Source: Streptomyces sp. JHA26
Lineage (GTDB): Bacteria; Actinomycetota; Actinomycetes; Streptomycetales; Streptomycetaceae
NCBI RefSeq assembly: GCF_002005565.1
Contig: NZ_BDJC01000037.1
Span: 1-64,000, forward strand
Reading direction: 5' to 3'
Length of the DNA: 64,000 bases
The notes below the pieces were generated by a model. It saw nothing but the letters and a program-made list of their open reading frames with translations. It did no database searches and had not been told where the DNA came from. A program made the translations under genes and the position numbers. Position 1 is the stretch's first letter. The number at the start of each line of letters is the position of its first letter. Of this stretch, positions 28,024-37,039 are shown in pieces.

Positions 28024-29772
28024 TCACTTGCCGTAGGCGAGCATCAACTTCTCCTTCGCGTCGTCGTTCCCGTTCAGGCGGGTGCTGGAGATGAAGAGGC
28101 GCCCGTCGGCCCAGTCGACGTCCCGCGAGAAGAAGCTGTCCTCGATCTCCGCGACGCTCTGCGGGTTCTGCAGCAGCTTGGCCGGCGTGTGGTTGCCGCC
28201 GCCCGTCGGGATCGACACGACCTGGCCGCCCGCGTCGTACGACGGCTCCACGTAGGCCACGAGCGCGCCGCCCTCGGCCTTCACCGGCAGCATCGACTCG
28301 TCCGCGGGGGACTTCGCGCGCCACTTCTCCTTGCCGTCGGCGAGGTTGATCGCGACGATCTCGTTGGCGCCGGTGGTCGCCTTGGTCGGCAGGTAGAGGG
28401 TGTTGTCGGCGACGACGACGCCCGTGCAGCCCTGGAGGTCGCGCTCGAGGATGGCCCAGTCGCACTCGGGGGCGAAGTCCTCGTCGACGCCGACCTGGGC
28501 CTGGACCCGGCCGGTGGCGGTGAAGCCGGAGATGTTCCAGGCCTTCTTGTCGTCGTTGCCGGCGTAGATGACGAGCGGGTCGACGGAGTAGGTCCGCTCG
28601 ACCTCCCAGCCCTTCTCGTACCGGTAGGTCCACAGGACCTTGCCGGTCTTCGGGTCGAGGCCCTGCACCTCGTCGTGCTCGTTGTCGCCGCCGGCGCCGC
28701 AGGAGGAGACCTGGACGAGCTTCGTCGCGCTGCCCGCGAATCCGGCGGGGAAGCAGGCGTCGCCGTAGCGCTTCTTGTCGTACAGCTTCTTGCCGCTGGT
28801 CACGTCGTAGGCGGTGCCGGACTGGGAGCGGCCGACCATCAGGGTGTTGCCGCTGACGGTGAGTTCGACCGAGAGCGTCGAGTCGAACAGCTCGCCGTCC
28901 TCGACCTCCTGCTTCCAGCCCTGCTTGCCGGTGGCGAGGTCGATCTGCTGGAGCCGGTTGCACTCGGCGCGGTCGCTGGAACCGCTCATGTAGGCGACGA
29001 CGATCGTGTCCTGGGCCGTCTTCTCCGGGGTGACCGCGCAGATCTTCTGCGGAAACGTGATCGGGTCCCAGGTCGGCCTGCCATCGTCGACGTTGTAGGC
29101 AAAGACCTGCTTGTACGCCGCTTTCACCGCGGCCTTGTCGGTGATCCACATGCCGTCGGCGTCGGCGCCGGAACCGGGGGCGTCGGGCGCCTCCTTGTAC
29201 CAGAGCACCTTGGACTCGCCGGCCTGGCGGCCCTCGTTGAGGTCCTGGGGGTCCTCGGCGCCGTCGCCGCTGCCGTCGCCCGGGTTGACCGGGGCGTCGC
29301 CGGAGGCCGAGGGCTTGGCGTCGTCGCTCTTCTCGGCGACCGGCTTCTTGTCCTTGCCGTCGTCCCCGGTGCCGGTGACCGCCCACACGGTGCCGCCGAC
29401 GACGAGCAGGGCCGCGACCGCGGCGCCGATCACGAGGGCCGGCTTGCCCTTGAAGGGGTTGCGGGAGCCGGAGCCGCCGGGCGGCGGGGTGCCGGGGCCG
29501 CCGGGGAACGGGGGCTGCGGGTAGCCGTAGCCGGGCTGCTGACCGTACGGGCCCAGCTGCTGGGGCTGGGCGTACGGGCCGGAGGCGTACGGGCCCGGCT
29601 GCGCGTACGGGCCGGGCTGCTGCGGGTACCCGTACCCCGGCTGCGGCGCGCCGGGCGGCGGGCCCTGCGGGGGCGGCGGCGTCTGCGGTGCCCCGAATCC
29701 ACCGCCCGGCGGCGGGTTCTGCGGTGCTCCGAAGCCACCCGGCTGCGGCGGCTGGTTGGGCGGCTGGGTCAT
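28024..29772 (-). CDS. Membrane-anchored PQQ-like beta-propeller protein with disordered N-terminus (paralogue 2)
   Basis: 582 aa. The same plan as its neighbour: residues 1-~125 rich in Pro/Gly/Gln/Tyr (PGYGYPQQPGPYAQPGPYA), one helix (ALVIGAAVAALLVVGGTVWAV), an acidic linker, then a propeller with blades such as IDLATGKQGWKQEV, YDVTSGKKLYD, LDPKTGKVLWTYRY and INLADGKEKWRAK. The ATG at 29772 is chosen because AAGGGGGAA is 8 nt upstream; the frame extends to 29838 without a site. It is first in a two-gene operon. Both proteins look like duplicated, diverged surface proteins; ligand unknown. Confidence 0.87.
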   Translation of the reverse strand: MTQPPNQPPQPGGFGAPQNPPPGGGFGAPQTPPPPQGPPPGAPQPGYGYPQQPGPYAQPGPYASGPYAQPQQLGPYGQQPGYGYPQPPFPGGPGTPPPGGSGSRNPFKGKPALVIGAAVAALLVVGGTVWAVTGTGDDGKDKKPVAEKSDDAKPSASGDAPVNPGDGSGDGAEDPQDLNEGRQAGESKVLWYKEAPDAPGSGADADGMWITDKAAVKAAYKQVFAYNVDDGRPTWDPITFPQKICAVTPEKTAQDTIVVAYMSGSSDRAECNRLQQIDLATGKQGWKQEVEDGELFDSTLSVELTVSGNTLMVGRSQSGTAYDVTSGKKLYDKKRYGDACFPAGFAGSATKLVQVSSCGAGGDNEHDEVQGLDPKTGKVLWTYRYEKGWEVERTYSVDPLVIYAGNDDKKAWNISGFTATGRVQAQVGVDEDFAPECDWAILERDLQGCTGVVVADNTLYLPTKATTGANEIVAINLADGKEKWRAKSPADESMLPVKAEGGALVAYVEPSYDAGGQVVSIPTGGGNHTPAKLLQNPQSVAEIEDSFFSRDVDWADGRLFISSTRLNGNDDAKEKLMLAYGK

Positions 29773-29849
29773 CAGCGCGTTCCCCCTTATTGCTTTTCCG
29801 CCACGCCCCGGGGTACGCGCTGGCCTCGGGGTCGTCATCGGGCGGTCGC

Positions 29850-29866
29850 TCAGACAGTCTTCAGAC
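29850..29866. promoter_or_regulatory. TCAGAC direct repeats upstream of the propeller operon
   Basis: TCAGAC at 29850-29855 and 29861-29866 repeats with an 11-bp period (one helical turn), about 80 nt upstream of the first propeller gene. A regulator could bind there; the owner is unknown. Confidence 0.35.
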
Positions 29867-30014
29867 GGCCCTTTCTATCACCCGGTGCCGACGGCCCACC
29901 GGGCCGCGTCCGTCCCTGTTCCCAAGGGAGGACCGGCCCGTGATGCCTCCGTTACGCGCCTTCACGCCCCCTTCACGCGCTGCGCGCCCCGTGCGCGCAC
30001 CGGCCCCGCGCGGG

Positions 30015-31829
<1,815 letters not shown>

Positions 31830-31985
31830 TTCTCTCCTGCCTGGGGGATCGATCAGCCTTCAAGCGTAGGCCCTCTGGGGGGTGGGGGGACGCGGGCGGG
31901 GGTGGTCACTCTTTGTGGTGACGTGTGTCGGACCGTCCCGCTAACGTGGAGGGCGGGCAGCAGGATCCCGTCCATGGGAGGAACC

Positions 31986-32582
31986 ATGACCGCCGAGTCC
32001 GTAGAGCACCGCCGCCCGCGCTGGCCGGTGCCGCCGCAGGACGGATACACCGTGGACGACCTGTTCACGTTGCCGGATCTCCCGCCGCACACCGAGCTGA
32101 TCGACGGGAGCCTGGTTTTCGTGACTCCGCAACGCGCCTTTCACGCTGATGCGATCGACCTTCTGGTCAACGGCCTTCGGCAGTTCGTGCCACCAGGTTT
32201 CCGGGTCAGACGAGAGATGACCGTCATCCTCGACCGACGCAACGGCCCCGAACCCGATGTGTGCGTCATCCGGACCGATGCCATCACCGGCCCGGGCCAG
32301 ACGAGCTATGAAGCAAAGGACGTCCTCCTCGCCATCGAGGTCGTCTCTCCGGATTCGGAATCTCGTGATCGCACGACGAAGCCGCAGAAATACGCGTCTG
32401 CGGGAATTGCGAACTTCTGGCGGGTTGAACAGGGCGGATCCAGCGGTAGGCCCGTCATTCACGTCTACGAACTCGATCCGATGGCCAAGACTTACGTACA
32501 CGTGGGCATGCACCGTGAACGAATCAAGGTCGACAAGCCCTATTCCATCGACATCGACCTGACCGCCATCGACAACCTCTGA
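31986..32582 (+). CDS. Uma2-family (DUF820) PD-(D/E)xK nuclease-fold protein
   Basis: 198 aa. The opening YTVDDLFTLPDLPPHTELIDGSLV, the PEPDVCVI strand, LLAIEVVSPDSESRDRTTKPQKYASAGIANFWRV in parts, match the Uma2 fold, with the putative active residues D (PEPD), E (AIEVVS) and K (KPQKY). Its biological substrate is unknown. GGAGGA lies just upstream of the ATG at 31986. Codon use is less GC-extreme than its neighbours (many A/T third positions), suggesting later acquisition. It ends 3 nt from the convergent ispE. Confidence 0.9.
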   Translation: MTAESVEHRRPRWPVPPQDGYTVDDLFTLPDLPPHTELIDGSLVFVTPQRAFHADAIDLLVNGLRQFVPPGFRVRREMTVILDRRNGPEPDVCVIRTDAITGPGQTSYEAKDVLLAIEVVSPDSESRDRTTKPQKYASAGIANFWRVEQGGSSGRPVIHVYELDPMAKTYVHVGMHRERIKVDKPYSIDIDLTAIDNL

Positions 32583-32585
32583 CCC

Positions 32586-33479
32586 TCACACCACCGTCGC
32601 CCCCGCCGCCGCCCCCACCGCCGTGCGCACGTCCCGGCACGTGCCCGAGGCCCGCAGCACGCCCGCGATGTCGGAGGCGGACCCGGCGTCCGGGGCGAGG
32701 AAGGCCGTGGTGGGGCCCGAGCCCGAGACGAGGGCCGCCAGCGCGCCCGCCGCCCGGCCCGCCGCGAGGGTGTCGGACAGCTCGGGGAAGAGGGAGAGCG
32801 CGGCCGGCTGGAGGTCGTTGGAGACCGCGACCGCGAGGGCGGCCACGTCGCCCTTGGCGAGGGCGTCGAGGACCGCCTGGTCGGCGACCGGTTCCGGGAT
32901 GTCCCGCCCCTCCCCCAGCCGGTCGAACTCGCGGAAGACGGCCGGCGTCGACAGCCCCCGCGCGGCCAGCGCGAAGACCCAGTGGAAGTCGCCGCCGACC
33001 TCCAGCTCCGTCAGCCGTTCGCCCCGCCCGGTGCCCAGCGCCGCCCCGCCGACCAGGCTGAACGGGACGTCGCTGCCCAGCTCGGCGCAGATCTCCAGCA
33101 GCTCGGCGCGGGAGGCGCCGGTGCCCCACAGGGCGTCGCAGGCGACCAGGGCGCCGGCGCAGTCCGCGCTGCCGCCCGCCATGCCGCCGGCGACGGGGAT
33201 GTCCTTGGCGATGTGCAGGTGGACGTCCGCGGAGCGCCCGTACCGCGCGGCCAGCGCCTGCGCCGCGCGGGCGGCGAGGTTGCCGCGGTCCAGCGGGACC
33301 TGACCGGCGTCCGGACCCTCGCAGGTGACGCGGAGCGCGTCGGCCGGGGTCGCGGTGACCTCGTCGTACAGGGAGACCGCGAGGAAGACGTTGGCCAGGT
33401 CGTGGAAGCCGTCGGGGCGGGCGGCGCCGACCGCGAGCTGGACGTTGACCTTGGCGGGGACGCGGACCGTCACGCTCAC
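32586..33479 (-). CDS. ispE: 4-diphosphocytidyl-2-C-methyl-D-erythritol kinase
   Basis: 297 aa GHMP kinase of the MEP isoprenoid pathway; phosphorylates CDP-ME at the 2-hydroxyl. AKVNVQLAVG near the start and the phosphate loop PVAGGMAGGSADCAGAL are visible, and a third motif VSGSGPTTAFL closes the site. The GTG at 33479 follows the rsmA stop by 7 nt, so both are in one operon, as in other actinobacteria. Confidence 0.94.
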   Translation of the reverse strand: MSVTVRVPAKVNVQLAVGAARPDGFHDLANVFLAVSLYDEVTATPADALRVTCEGPDAGQVPLDRGNLAARAAQALAARYGRSADVHLHIAKDIPVAGGMAGGSADCAGALVACDALWGTGASRAELLEICAELGSDVPFSLVGGAALGTGRGERLTELEVGGDFHWVFALAARGLSTPAVFREFDRLGEGRDIPEPVADQAVLDALAKGDVAALAVAVSNDLQPAALSLFPELSDTLAAGRAAGALAALVSGSGPTTAFLAPDAGSASDIAGVLRASGTCRDVRTAVGAAAGATVV

Positions 33480-33486
33480 TTGCTCG

Positions 33487-34347
33487 TCACTCCTTGTGTT
33501 CGGCGATACGCGCGAACTCTTCCACGGTCAGCGCCTCTCCGCGCGCCTGCGGCGACACGCCCGCGGCGACGAGGGCGGCCTCGGCGGCGGCGGCCGACCC
33601 CGCCCAGCCGGCCAGGGCGGCCCGCAGGGTCTTGCGGCGCTGGGCGAACGCGGCGTCGACGACGGCGAACACCTCGCGCTTGGACGCGGTGGTCTTCAGC
33701 GGCTCGGTGCGCCGGACGAGTGACACCAGTCCGCTGTCGACGTTCGGCGCGGGCCAGAACACGTTGCGGCCGATGGCGCCGGCCCGCTTGACCTCGGCGT
33801 ACCAGTTGGCCTTCACGGACGGCACGCCGTACACCTTGGAGCCGGGCCCGGCGGCGAGCCGGTCGGCGACCTCGGCCTGGACCATGACGAGGGTGCGCTC
33901 GATGCTCGGGAAGGTGTCGAGCATGTGCAGGAGGACGGGCACGGCGACGTTGTAGGGCAGGTTCGCGACCAGCGCGGTCGGGGCGGGGCCCGGCAGCTCG
34001 GTCACCTGCATGGCGTCGGAGTGGACGAGCGCGAACCGGTCGGCGCGCTGCGGCATCCGGGCGGCGACGGTGGCGGGCAGGGCGGCGGCGAGGACGTCGT
34101 CGATCTCGACGGCGGTGACCCGGTCGGCCACCTCGAGCAGGGCCAGGGTGAGCGAGCCGAGGCCCGGTCCCACCTCGACCACCACGTCGTCGGGGCGTAC
34201 CTCGGCGGTGCGGACGATACGGCGGACCGTGTTCGCGTCGATGACGAAGTTCTGGCCGCGCTGCTTGGTGGGGCGCACGCCGAGGGCCGCCGCGAGTTCG
34301 CGGACGTCGGCGGGGCCCAGGAGGGCGTCGGGGGTGGGGCTGCTCAC
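33487..34347 (-). CDS. rsmA: 16S rRNA (A1518/A1519) dimethyltransferase
   Basis: 286 aa (also ksgA). It dimethylates two adenines in the 3' hairpin of 16S rRNA late in 30S assembly. Landmarks: RGQNFVIDANTVRRIV, the SAM motif VVEVGPGLGSLTLALLE, and the catalytic NLPYNVAVP. GTG start at 34347. It precedes ispE. The gene upstream in most actinobacteria, rpfB, is absent. Confidence 0.96.
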   Translation of the reverse strand: MSSPTPDALLGPADVRELAAALGVRPTKQRGQNFVIDANTVRRIVRTAEVRPDDVVVEVGPGLGSLTLALLEVADRVTAVEIDDVLAAALPATVAARMPQRADRFALVHSDAMQVTELPGPAPTALVANLPYNVAVPVLLHMLDTFPSIERTLVMVQAEVADRLAAGPGSKVYGVPSVKANWYAEVKRAGAIGRNVFWPAPNVDSGLVSLVRRTEPLKTTASKREVFAVVDAAFAQRRKTLRAALAGWAGSAAAAEAALVAAGVSPQARGEALTVEEFARIAEHKE

Positions 34348-34381
34348 CCCGCAAGGGTAGCCGGGGGCGGGCCGCGGGCCG

Positions 34382-34411
34382 CCGGTGCGCCGTCCGGGGC
34401 CGGCGCACCGG
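34382..34411 (-). terminator. Hairpin between tatD and rsmA
   Basis: CCGGTGCGCCG (34382-34392) pairs perfectly with CGGCGCACCGG (34401-34411), 11 bp with an 8-nt loop. It lies in the 126-nt gap where rpfB would be expected. Confidence 0.65.
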
Positions 34412-34473
34412 GCCCCGTGGTGCGGCCGGCGTACGCGTCGCGTGCGGCTGCGGTGCGGGGACGGCTGCGGGGG

Positions 34474-35364
34474 TCAGTACCCGAAGGCGCGGGCCGTGTT
34501 CGCCGCGAGGGCCGTGGCCAGGGTGTCCTCGTCGGTGCCGCGCACGGCGGCCATCGCGCGCACCGTGACCGGCACCAGGTAGGGGGCGTTGGGGCGGCCC
34601 CGGTAGGGCACCGGCGTCAGGAACGGGGCGTCGGTCTCCACCAGGACCAGCTCCAGCGGGGCGATCGCGAGGGCGTCGCGCAGGTTCTGGGCGTTCTTGA
34701 AGGTGACGTTGCCGGCGAAGGACATGTAGTACCCGGCCTCGGCGCAGATCCCGGCCATCTCCGCGTCGCCGGAGTAGCAGTGGAAGACGGTGCGCTCGGG
34801 GGCGCCCTCCTCCTTGAGGACGCGCAGCACGTCGGCGTGGGCCTCGCGGTCGTGGATGACCAGGGTCTTGCCGTGCCGCTTGGCGATCTCGATGTGGGCG
34901 CGGAAGGACCGCTCCTGGGCCGCCTTGCCCTCGGGGCCGGTGCGGAAGTAGTCCAGGCCCGTCTCGCCCACGCCCTTGACCTGCGGGAGCGCCGCCAGCC
35001 GGTCGATCTCGGCGAGGGCGTCGTCGAGGGCCGCGTCCCCGCCGGGCTCGCGCGCCCCCTGCCGCGACCAGCCGTCGGGGTCCCCGTGGACGATGCGGGG
35101 CGCCTCGTTGGGGTGCAGGGCGACGGTGGCGTGGACGGCGTCGTACGCCGCCGCCGTCTCGGCCGCCCAGCGCGAGCCCGCGAGGTCGCAGCCGACCTGG
35201 ACGACCGTGGTGACGCCGACCGACGCGGCCTTCGCGAGGCCCTCCGCGACCGTGCCCGCCTGCATGTCGAGGTGGGTGTGCGAGTCGGCGACCGGTACCC
35301 GCAGGGGTTCGGGGAGCGGCGGGGCGTCGTTCTTGTCGGTCCGGTCCGAGGCGTTCGAAGGCAT
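34474..35364 (-). CDS. tatD: TatD-family metal-dependent deoxyribonuclease
   Basis: 296 aa TIM-barrel hydrolase. The HTHLD metal motif (residues 29-33), GVGETGLDYF with its metal-binding Glu, the VIHDREAH strand and FHCYSGD, and the final ETDAPFLTP motif are all present. Members are 3'-5' DNases of DNA repair/degradation. ATG at 35364. It belongs to the rsmI-tatD-rsmA-ispE neighbourhood. Confidence 0.94.
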   Translation of the reverse strand: MPSNASDRTDKNDAPPLPEPLRVPVADSHTHLDMQAGTVAEGLAKAASVGVTTVVQVGCDLAGSRWAAETAAAYDAVHATVALHPNEAPRIVHGDPDGWSRQGAREPGGDAALDDALAEIDRLAALPQVKGVGETGLDYFRTGPEGKAAQERSFRAHIEIAKRHGKTLVIHDREAHADVLRVLKEEGAPERTVFHCYSGDAEMAGICAEAGYYMSFAGNVTFKNAQNLRDALAIAPLELVLVETDAPFLTPVPYRGRPNAPYLVPVTVRAMAAVRGTDEDTLATALAANTARAFGY

Positions 35365-35420
35365 GCCCCGATCCTACGGAAGGGGCACGCCTGCGCGGAT
35401 CGCCCGAGGGCGCCGGGCGG

Positions 35421-35852
35421 TCAGCCCGCCCTGCGCTGGAGGTGGAGGGCCTGGAGGAGGTCGGACAGGTGCCGGTGCCGGTGCCCGGACGGGGCCCCCG
35501 GCGTTCCCGGTCCCGGCTGCCCGGGCACCCGCGGGACCTCCAGCGGGCCGGCCGGCGGCACCCGGTGCACGCCGTGCGCGGTGCCGCGCACCGAGGCGAC
35601 GCGTCCCGGCCGCATGATCCGCACGACGTGGCTGTCGCAGTTGGCGCACGTGGGCCGGCTCAGCGGGGACGGGACGATGCGGCCGTCCGCCACGTAGAGC
35701 ACGAACTCGTGGCCGTCGGCGTCCCTGTGGTGCTCTATCTCGAACGACTGCTCCCAGCCGTGCCCGCACCGCATGCAGGCGAAGGAGTACGACTCGTGGA
35801 CGACGGTGGTGGCCCCGGCCCGTCGGCCGGTCCGTCCGGTGATCTCGCTCAT
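35421..35852 (-). CDS. Zinc-ribbon-like hypothetical protein
   Basis: 143 aa. Two CxxC pairs, FACMRCGHGW (~26-29) and PTCANCDSHVV (~69-72), should bind one zinc. Between them is a beta-rich stretch (EFVLYVADGRIVPSPLS), and the C-terminus is Pro/Gly/His-rich and probably disordered. AGGAG lies before the ATG. It is 56 nt upstream of tatD. The role is unknown. Confidence 0.8.
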   Translation of the reverse strand: MSEITGRTGRRAGATTVVHESYSFACMRCGHGWEQSFEIEHHRDADGHEFVLYVADGRIVPSPLSRPTCANCDSHVVRIMRPGRVASVRGTAHGVHRVPPAGPLEVPRVPGQPGPGTPGAPSGHRHRHLSDLLQALHLQRRAG

Positions 35853-35867
35853 GCCGGCTCCTGCTGT

Positions 35868-35910
35868 CCGCTGGACGTCGGGAACGGGTACGTCCCCCTT
35901 CGTCCAGTGG
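35868..35910 (-). promoter_or_regulatory. Imperfect inverted repeat ahead of the zinc-ribbon gene
   Basis: CCGCTGGACG (35868-35877) and CGTCCAGTGG (35901-35910) match in 9 of 10 positions around a 23-nt spacer, just upstream of the gene's ribosome site. It could be an operator or a leader hairpin. Confidence 0.35.
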
Positions 35911-36094
35911 ACGCCTCACCTGACGGGAATGCACCGGTCCTGTCGAGTATTGGAGCCGTTTTGGGCGTTCCTTGCCCAAGCGTGCCCGGTGGGCGGGCCG
36001 GGGCTTTGCCTTGTGGACGGGCTGTTTGCCCGCCCATGGGGCGCAGGCGCGCGGGGACTCCGCTCGCCCGCGCGGGCGCCGTCGCGTCCCGTCG

Positions 36095-36943
36095 TCACGC
36101 GCCGGCGTGTTTGGCCGCCACCACCGCGTCGAACACCTCCCGCTTGGGCACGCCCGCCTCGGCGGCCACCGCGGCGATCGCCTCCTTGCGGCGCTCCCCG
36201 GCCTCCTCGCGTACCCGCACCCGGCGCACCAGTTCCTCGGCGCCGACCTCCTCGGGCCCGCTCTCCGGGGCGCCCTCGACCACGACGGTGATCTCGCCGC
36301 GCACCCCTTCGGCGGCCCACGCGGCGAGCTCGCCGAGACCGCCGCGTCTGACCTCCTCGTACGTCTTGGTCAGCTCCCGGCAGACGGCGGCCCGCCGGTC
36401 GGCGCCGAAGACCTCGGCCATCGCGGCGAGGGTGTCGTCGAGGCGGTGCGGGGCCTCGAAGTAGACGAGGGTCCGGCGTTCCCCGGCGACCTCGCGCAGC
36501 CGGCCGAGCCGTTCGCCGGCCTTGCGCGGCAGGAAGCCCTCGAAGCAGAACCGGTCGACCGGCAGTCCGGACAGCGCGAGCGCGGTGAGCACGGCGGACG
36601 GGCCGGGCACGGCGGTCACCTTGACGTCCCGCTCGACGGCCGCGGCGACCAGCCGGTAGCCCGGGTCGGACACCGAGGGCATGCCGGCGTCGGTCACCAG
36701 CAGCACGCGTGCGCCGCCCACCAGCTCCTCGACCAGTTCGGGCGTACGGGCGGACTCGTTGCCCTCGAAGTACGACACGACGCGCCCCTTGGGGGTGACG
36801 CCCAGCGCCTGGGTCAGCCGGCGCAGCCGCCGGGTGTCCTCGGCCGCGACGACGTCGGCGCCCGCGAGTTCCTCGGCGAGCCGGGGCGGGGCGTCCTGGA
36901 CGTCGCCGATGGGGGTGCCCGCCAGTACAAGGGTTCCAGTCAC
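36095..36943 (-). CDS. rsmI: 16S rRNA (C1402-2'-O)-methyltransferase
   Basis: 282 aa. The tetrapyrrole-methylase fold shows LVLAGTPIGDVQDAPPR at the start, VAAEDTRRLRRL, the loop LVTDAGMPSVSDPGYRLV, VTAVPGPSAVLTAL, and FEGFLPRK. It 2'-O-methylates C1402 in the decoding centre. The GTG at 36943 has GGGAGGA 8 nt upstream; the much longer open frame to 38260 is antisense to pmt. Divergent from pmt. Confidence 0.95.
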   Translation of the reverse strand: MTGTLVLAGTPIGDVQDAPPRLAEELAGADVVAAEDTRRLRRLTQALGVTPKGRVVSYFEGNESARTPELVEELVGGARVLLVTDAGMPSVSDPGYRLVAAAVERDVKVTAVPGPSAVLTALALSGLPVDRFCFEGFLPRKAGERLGRLREVAGERRTLVYFEAPHRLDDTLAAMAEVFGADRRAAVCRELTKTYEEVRRGGLGELAAWAAEGVRGEITVVVEGAPESGPEEVGAEELVRRVRVREEAGERRKEAIAAVAAEAGVPKREVFDAVVAAKHAGA

Positions 36944-37027
36944 CCCTCCATCCTCCCAGGGGCGGACGGAGGGGGACGCATCCGGACCGGGAAGGGCCGT
37001 GCACGGGACGCGCACGGGACGGTTCCC

Positions 37028-37033
37028 TACGAT
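37028..37033 (+). promoter_or_regulatory. Candidate -10 box of pmt (leaderless)
   Basis: TACGAT ends 6 nt before the pmt GTG, and there is no ribosome site, which fits a leaderless mRNA. Confidence 0.4.
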
Positions 37034-37039
37034 GGCGCG

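Noticed and set aside
33476..34408. Arg-rich open frame that could be a hidden rpfB remnant near rsmA
   Set aside because: It is the rsmA gene read in another frame; no Rpf, G5 or DUF348 motif appears in any frame of 34348-34473.
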